Positions 6,286 to 9,497 of a stretch of DNA of 9,497 nt are shown here, in pieces. The DNA is taken from positions 1-9,497 of the forward strand of contig DAOWFV010000147.1 in the NCBI GenBank assembly GCA_030637805.1, written 5' to 3'. Each line of letters begins with the position of its first letter. Position 1 is the first letter of the stretch. The translations under genes were made by a program, and so were the position numbers. Below the pieces are notes generated by a model. The model was not told the origin of the DNA. It did no database searches and saw only the letters and a list, made by a program, of their open reading frames with translations. Source of the DNA: Acidobacteriota bacterium (GTDB lineage Bacteria > Acidobacteriota > Thermoanaerobaculia > Thermoanaerobaculales > Sulfomarinibacteraceae).

Positions 6286-7887
6286 ATGACACGCATCGGA
6301 GAGCCCTATAGGAAATGGAAAGACGACACGAGCTTCGACGCCATCGTCATCGGCTCGGGCATCGGCGGTCTCAGCGTCGCAGCTCTGCTCGCCAAACACG
6401 CCGGGAAAAGGGTGCTGATCCTCGAGCGCCACACCACGGCCGGCGGCTTCACCCACACCTTCAGCCGCAAGGGGTGGGAGTGGGATGTCGGCCTCCACTA
6501 CATCGGTCAGGTCGGCCACGGCTCGGTGCTGCGCAGCCTCTTTGACGAGGTCACCGACGGCACCCTTGAGTGGGCGCCCATGGGAGACGTCTACGACACA
6601 GTGGTCATCGACGGCGAGCGCTGGGAGTACCTCGCCGGGCACGAGGCCTGGCGTGAGCGGATGGGGTCGTACTTCCCAGACGAAATCGAGGCCATTGACC
6701 GCTACCTGAAGCTGGTGCGGGAAGCGATCGGCAGCTCGCAAGGGTTCTTCGCCGAGAAGGCCGTGCCGCCGCCGATTGCTCTGCTGGCGGGCCCGTGGAT
6801 GCGGTGGCGGTTCCTGCGCCACGCCGACCGCACCGTCGGCGAGGTCCTCGACGGACTCACCGACAACCCGACCCTCAAGGCGGTCCTTGCTGCCCAGCTC
6901 GGAGACTACGGCCTGCCGCCGGCCCAGGCCAGCTTCGCCATCCACGCCATGGTCTTCAACCACTACCTCGACGGCGGCTTCTACCCGATCGGCGGATCGG
7001 CACGCATCGCCGAGACGGTGGCGCCGCTCATCGAGGCCGCGGGCGGGCAGATCGTCATCGGCGCCGAGGTGTCGACGGTGCTCGTCGAGGGCGGACGCGC
7101 GGTGGGTGTGCGGATGGCCGATGACCGCGAGCTGCGCGCGGAGCTGGTGATTTCGAATGCCGGCGTTCCCAACACGGTCTTCCGTCTGCTGCCGGAGGAC
7201 GCACCGGGCCGCGACGCCCTGCTCGCGACCTTGAAGGGCACCGCCCGCTCGGCTTCCCACGTCTGTCTCTATGCCGGTCTCGAGCACACCGACTCGGAGC
7301 TCGGTCTCGACCGCTCGAATCTGTGGGTCTACCCGAGCACCGACCAGGACGGTGACTTCGCCCGCTACCTCGCGGACCCGGAGGCGCCGCTGCCGCTGGT
7401 CTTCATCTCCTTCCCGTCAGCCAAGGACCCGGACTTCGCGCGCCGTTACCCGGGCAAGGCCACCATCGAGATCGTGAGTATCGGGCCCTACGAGCGCTTC
7501 CGATCGTGGGAAAACACCGACTGGATGAAGCGTGGTGAGGACTACGAGGCCCTCAAGGAGGAGCTGTCACGACGGCTGATCGAGGTGCTCGATCGGGAGG
7601 TGCCGCAGGTGGCCGGCAAGATCGCCTACCACGAGCTCTCCACACCCCTGTCCACCCGCCATTTCGCAGCCTACGACAAGGGTGAAATCTATGGCCTCGA
7701 GCACACCCCGGCCCGCTTCCGCGAACGCGCGCTGAAGCCGCGCACTGGGCTGAAAGGTTTCTACCTCACCGGTCAGGATGTGTGCACCGCCGGCATCGCC
7801 GGAGCGTTGTTCGGAGGAGTGGTGGCCGCTTCCAGCATTCTCGGGAAGAATCTGCTGGGACAGATTTCTCGAGGTAAGAGCCGTTAG
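6286..7887 (+). CDS. FAD-dependent oxidoreductase, RetSat/phytoene desaturase (CrtI/CrtISO) family
   Basis: A 533 aa flavoprotein resembling all-trans-retinol 13,14-reductase and carotenoid desaturases/isomerases. The Rossmann dinucleotide motif is DAIVIGSGIGGLS (GxGxxG at 23-28) with the ribose-binding acidic residue E47 in LILERH. The family block GGFTHTFSRKGWEWDVGLHYIG follows at about 53-74. The FAD-closing motif near the C-terminus reads YLTGQDVCTAGIAGALFGG. Such bacterial enzymes saturate or isomerise a double bond in polyene or prenyl-type lipids; the substrate here is unknown. There is no signal peptide, so it is cytosolic or peripheral to the membrane. The ribosome site is modest (AAAGGG, 7 bases before the ATG). 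Its stop codon TAG (7885-7887) is followed after 3 bases by a 12-unit heptamer array. Confidence 0.93.
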   Translation: MTRIGEPYRKWKDDTSFDAIVIGSGIGGLSVAALLAKHAGKRVLILERHTTAGGFTHTFSRKGWEWDVGLHYIGQVGHGSVLRSLFDEVTDGTLEWAPMGDVYDTVVIDGERWEYLAGHEAWRERMGSYFPDEIEAIDRYLKLVREAIGSSQGFFAEKAVPPPIALLAGPWMRWRFLRHADRTVGEVLDGLTDNPTLKAVLAAQLGDYGLPPAQASFAIHAMVFNHYLDGGFYPIGGSARIAETVAPLIEAAGGQIVIGAEVSTVLVEGGRAVGVRMADDRELRAELVISNAGVPNTVFRLLPEDAPGRDALLATLKGTARSASHVCLYAGLEHTDSELGLDRSNLWVYPSTDQDGDFARYLADPEAPLPLVFISFPSAKDPDFARRYPGKATIEIVSIGPYERFRSWENTDWMKRGEDYEALKEELSRRLIEVLDREVPQVAGKIAYHELSTPLSTRHFAAYDKGEIYGLEHTPARFRERALKPRTGLKGFYLTGQDVCTAGIAGALFGGVVAASSILGKNLLGQISRGKSR

Positions 7888-8047
7888 CTCGATGCTGGAT
7901 GCTGGATGCTGGATGCTGGATGCTGGATGCTGGATGCTGGATGCTGGATGCTGGATGCTGGATGCTGGATGCTGGATGCACCAAGGTGAAGGATTTTCGG
8001 GTCAGATTGTCAAGAGGCGAGTGAGCAATCGAGTATCCAGTATCGAG
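7888..8047. repeat. Intergenic element, copy D, bounded by imperfect inverted heptamer ends
   Basis: A 160-base segment lying exactly between the stop of the FAD oxidoreductase and the end of the convergent small gene. The left end CTCGATGCTGGATGCT (7888-7903) and the reverse complement of 8032-8047, CTCGATACTGGATACT, match at 14 of 16 bases. The geometry (heptamer arrays inverted at both ends, about 160 bases) is the same as the element at 3873-4028, although the interior, 7981-8027, shows no clear similarity to the other copies. Confidence 0.55.
7891..7980 (+). repeat. Heptamer tandem array, unit GATGCTG, 12 perfect units plus a partial unit
   Basis: Twelve uninterrupted GATGCTG units (84 bases) and a terminal GATGCA. 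It begins 3 bases after a stop codon. The perfection of the array implies recent expansion or contraction. Because 7 is not a multiple of 3, every frame stays open across it, which creates spurious reading frames with a 7-residue period. Confidence 0.97.
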
Positions 8048-8052
8048 AATCG
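8028..8052 (-). repeat. Degenerate heptamer array, unit CGATACT/GGATACT
   Basis: Read on the plus strand with period 7: ATCGAGT, ATCCAGT, ATCGAGA, ATCG. On the minus strand the unit is CGATACT/GGATACT, one or two bases different from GGATGCT in the array at 7891-7980 and inverted to it. It lies 5 bases downstream of the minus-strand stop codon at 8060-8058. Confidence 0.7.
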
Positions 8053-8057
8053 CGCGC

Positions 8058-8273
8058 CTACTCGCCCGAGGCTACGTCCATGCGCATCGGCTCGAAGGCC
8101 GCCCGCTGCGAGTTATTCGGCTGCAGATCCTGGCAGAGATCCAGCCGTGGGACGCACCGGCAGGGCCGGCCGAAACGGGCGGGGCAGTGCTCCTTGTGGA
8201 TCGCCACGACCTTCACCCGATCGGACGGATCGGCGAGCCAGCCGTCGCGGCGGAGGGTGTCCAAGTAATCCAT
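8058..8273 (-). CDS. Small Cys/His-rich hypothetical protein
   Basis: A 71 aa reading frame with no recognised family. The centre reads VVAIHKEHCPARFGRPCRCVP: H26 or H29 with C30, C38 and C40 make a possible small metal-binding knuckle, and the HxxxCP...CxC pattern recurs in short hypothetical proteins that I cannot name. C47 adds another thiol. It contains no membrane segment or signal peptide. The start is an ATG directly after an in-frame stop codon, without a visible ribosome site, which weakens the case. In favour are a composition unlike a random antisense frame and the heptamer array placed just after its stop codon, as for three better-supported genes. It could also be a gene remnant. 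The 79 bases between it and the nucleoside phosphorylase stop show nothing recognisable. Confidence 0.42.
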   Translation of the reverse strand: MDYLDTLRRDGWLADPSDRVKVVAIHKEHCPARFGRPCRCVPRLDLCQDLQPNNSQRAAFEPMRMDVASGE

Positions 8274-8352
8274 CTACTATGTCTTACGCAAAAAACAGGT
8301 GCCGGGTTACCAGTGATTACTGCAAATGGATGAGTTGATTAGTTCGTTTGTA

Positions 8353-9096
8353 TTACTCAATCGGTTCGGAAAGCACCTCAATCACCACCGCGAGGCCGGC
8401 GTCGAACGCTCGTCGCACCCGCGGATCGGCGAGGCCGCGGTAGCCGTGATCCTCGTCGTGGGCCAGGGTCACGTTGTCGGTGCAGAAGAGCAGGGCGCCC
8501 ATCACCAGCCCGAGCCTGGCGCCGACCACCGCCGCCGCCGCACACTCGGACTCGACGCCAATGACGAGACCGGCGCATTCCTCATAGATCTCCGGCCCCT
8601 GGCGGTAGCCGGCGTCGGTGGTGTAGACCGTCCCCCGGTGAGCGGCGACTCCCGATGCGGACGCCGCTCCCCACAGCCCGGCGGTCAGCATCGGATCGAA
8701 GGCGGCGGGGAACCCGGGGGGTGCGTAGTAGCGCGACGTTCCTTCACCGCGCACGCCGCCGGTGGCCACGATCAACTCCCCCACCCCCACCTCGGGGGCC
8801 ACGCCCCCACAGGCGCCGAAGACGACCACCCGCCGACCACCGGCCGCGGCCACCATCTCGAGGGCGTTGGCCGCCGCCGGGGAGCCCATCCCCGAGTAGA
8901 CCAGCGTCACCGGCGAGGCGGCGCCGCGCAGATGGTAGACCTCCCGGTCGACAGTCTCGTCGAGGACAACCTCCTCGCCCCCCCATACCTCGACGATCGC
9001 CGGCAGGTAGGACCGCCGGCCGAAGGGCAGCAGGAGCACTGACTCAGCGCAGGCGAATGACGGGTTATTTGCATGGGTGAAGTCGCGCCGGTTCAT
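8353..9096 (-). CDS. Nucleoside phosphorylase (PNP/UDP family)
   Basis: Phosphorolysis of a nucleoside to free base and ribose-1-phosphate, cytosolic, in purine or pyrimidine salvage. The 247 aa length fits the hexameric NP-I family. Motifs in order: VYSGMGSP (66-73, phosphate side), VVFGACGGVAPEVGVGELIVA (about 91-111, the family signature), a GTSRYYAPPGFP loop, then GVESECAAAAVVGARLG (about 180-196, ribose-binding) and FCTDN (204-208), whose Asp207 sits where family members contact the base. The usual E-M-E ribose motif reads E182-S183-E184 here. Uridine phosphorylase-like is my best guess, but specificity cannot be assigned. The start ATG at 9096 follows AGGAGG (9112-9107). It is transcribed alone and reads away from the repeat and IS region. 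Confidence 0.88.
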   Translation of the reverse strand: MNRRDFTHANNPSFACAESVLLLPFGRRSYLPAIVEVWGGEEVVLDETVDREVYHLRGAASPVTLVYSGMGSPAAANALEMVAAAGGRRVVVFGACGGVAPEVGVGELIVATGGVRGEGTSRYYAPPGFPAAFDPMLTAGLWGAASASGVAAHRGTVYTTDAGYRQGPEIYEECAGLVIGVESECAAAAVVGARLGLVMGALLFCTDNVTLAHDEDHGYRGLADPRVRRAFDAGLAVVIEVLSEPIE

Positions 9097-9141
9097 GAAC
9101 TCACCACCTCCTCTCAGCCTATCATCGAGCCGGGACGAAAG

Positions 9142-9210
9142 TCAGCGAATCGGGAGCCATGCACGTCCGACCAGCGCGCCCAATCGCGGGTATGACGTCG
9201 CACTACCCAC
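9142..9210 (-). other. 22-codon open frame with a strong ribosome site (possible leader peptide)
   Basis: GAGGAGG (9222-9216), a 5-base spacer and GTG (9210) start a frame reading VGSATSYPRLGALVGRAWLPIR, then TGA at 9144-9142. It ends 46 bases before the nucleoside phosphorylase start. It lies largely inside a dispersed repeat, and the homologous position in the copy at 1621-1682 has no start codon. It may be chance. Confidence 0.15.
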
Positions 9211-9239
9211 GATTACCTCCTCGCGCCGATAATTCCTAA
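9175..9239. repeat. Dispersed intergenic element, copy B, right end, apparently truncated by an IS
   Basis: 9175-9236 aligns without gaps to 1621-1682 at 46 of 62 bases, with fully conserved blocks CGCGCCCAA, CGCGGGT and CGATAATTCC. In copy A an AATTCCT array follows this block. Here only AATTCCTAA remains (9231-9239) before the sequence turns into the presumed IS end. The left half of the element was not found to the left of 9175. Confidence 0.6.
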
Positions 9240-9241
9240 AA

Positions 9242-9497
9242 GGGCTATCCACTTCGCTCTCGTAGACACTACATCTTGTGATCCGGGCCGTTTGTGCCAC
9301 CGACGAGGCTCCTATACGGCACCGGATCCACCATGGTGGCCTGCTGAAGCAGGCGAAAAAACAGCAGCCCTCGGGCGCGTGACCGTCGCCTATTGAAGCG
9401 GAACGTGAACTCGTCGAGGTAATAGTCGAGGTGCTTCGGGAGGATTGCACCTTGGTGTGTTCCTAGCCACCAGCGGCCCAGCAGAGAGGCCACTCTA
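9242..9497 (-). mobile_element. IS1595-family insertion sequence, 3' end, cut by window edge
   Basis: The transposase C-terminus reads leftward into the window, and the element should end a short way past its stop codon. The sequence leaves the repeat after 9239, and GGGCTATCCACTT (from 9242) is a candidate terminal inverted repeat, since IS1595-family ends commonly start with a run of G. The other end lies outside the window, so neither the inverted repeat nor the target duplication can be confirmed. Confidence 0.5.
9269..9497 (-). CDS. IS1595-family transposase, C-terminal part
   Basis: DDE-type transposase of the ISXO2-like group; the frame enters from beyond the right edge. The visible 75 or so residues include RVASLLGRWWLGTHQGA, then KHLDYYLDEFTFRFNRR and RARGLLFFRLLQQA, and end with VDPVPYRSLVGG and a short tail. 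This is the standard C-terminal block after the final catalytic Glu region of IS1595 transposases. The C-terminus looks complete, with no frameshift in the visible part; whether the element is intact cannot be judged. The GTG at 9493 is an internal codon, not the gene start. Confidence 0.85.
   Translation of the reverse strand, partial: RVASLLGRWWLGTHQGAILPKHLDYYLDEFTFRFNRRRSRARGLLFFRLLQQATMVDPVPYRSLVGGTNGPDHKM

Noticed and set aside
6028..7287. 419-codon minus-strand frame opposite the FAD oxidoreductase
   Set aside because: A high-GC shadow frame. The plus strand carries a full set of family motifs, and the antisense translation is low-complexity and unrecognisable.
7766..7984. Minus-strand frame with repeating SIQHPAS and plus-strand frame with repeating DAGCWML
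   Set aside because: Both are made by the 7-base array, which has no stop codon in any frame. They are not proteins.
7891..8052. CRISPR array
   Set aside because: The period is 7 bases with no spacers; it is a simple tandem repeat.
9142..9450. 102-codon minus-strand frame across the IS end
   Set aside because: Out of frame with the transposase and running from the IS into flanking repeat DNA; only its last 22 codons have a ribosome site, and these are listed separately.

Overview
The window is GC-rich bacterial DNA with tightly packed metabolic and envelope genes, short AT-leaning intergenic gaps and good Shine-Dalgarno sites. Signal peptides, a DsbD-type periplasmic domain and a secreted sulfatase point to a Gram-negative cell. 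GC content, gene types and the many heptanucleotide arrays would suit an uncultured lineage such as Acidobacteriota, but there is no rRNA or other marker here, so the taxon is a guess.

Layout. 1-403 (-): N-terminal part of a secreted arylsulfatase that runs off the left edge, with a good sigma70-type promoter whose spacer contains a Fur-box-like sequence. 568-1482 (-): a CDF-family metal transporter. 1701-3757 (-): a three-gene cluster read in the order histidine phosphatase, free-standing DsbD N-terminal-like domain, and PRX_like1 redoxin. 4025-5800 (-): a long-chain acyl-CoA synthetase, divergent from a 5921-7887 (+) pair made of an MTH1187-family thiamine-binding protein and a RetSat/phytoene-desaturase-like FAD oxidoreductase. 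8058-8273 (-): a small Cys-rich hypothetical protein. 8353-9096 (-): a nucleoside phosphorylase. 9269-9497 (-): the C-terminal end of an IS1595-family transposase, cut by the right edge.

Functionally, the middle cluster looks like an envelope thiol-redox unit. The ligase and the FAD enzyme flank one divergent control region and may both act on lipid or isoprenoid substrates. The other genes have no obvious common role.

The most unusual signal is not a gene. The intergenic gaps carry several tandem arrays of different 7-base units (GAATTAG, AGTTTTG, GATGCTG, CGATACT). They lie at the ends of elements of about 150-160 bp, in inverted orientation, and four of them start within 0-5 bases of a stop codon. 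Element bodies are recognisably related: 26/31 bases match between the 1595 and 3918 copies, and 46/62 between the 1621 and 9175 copies. This looks like a family of small dispersed intergenic elements with heptamer-array termini. One copy appears to be interrupted by the IS1595 element.
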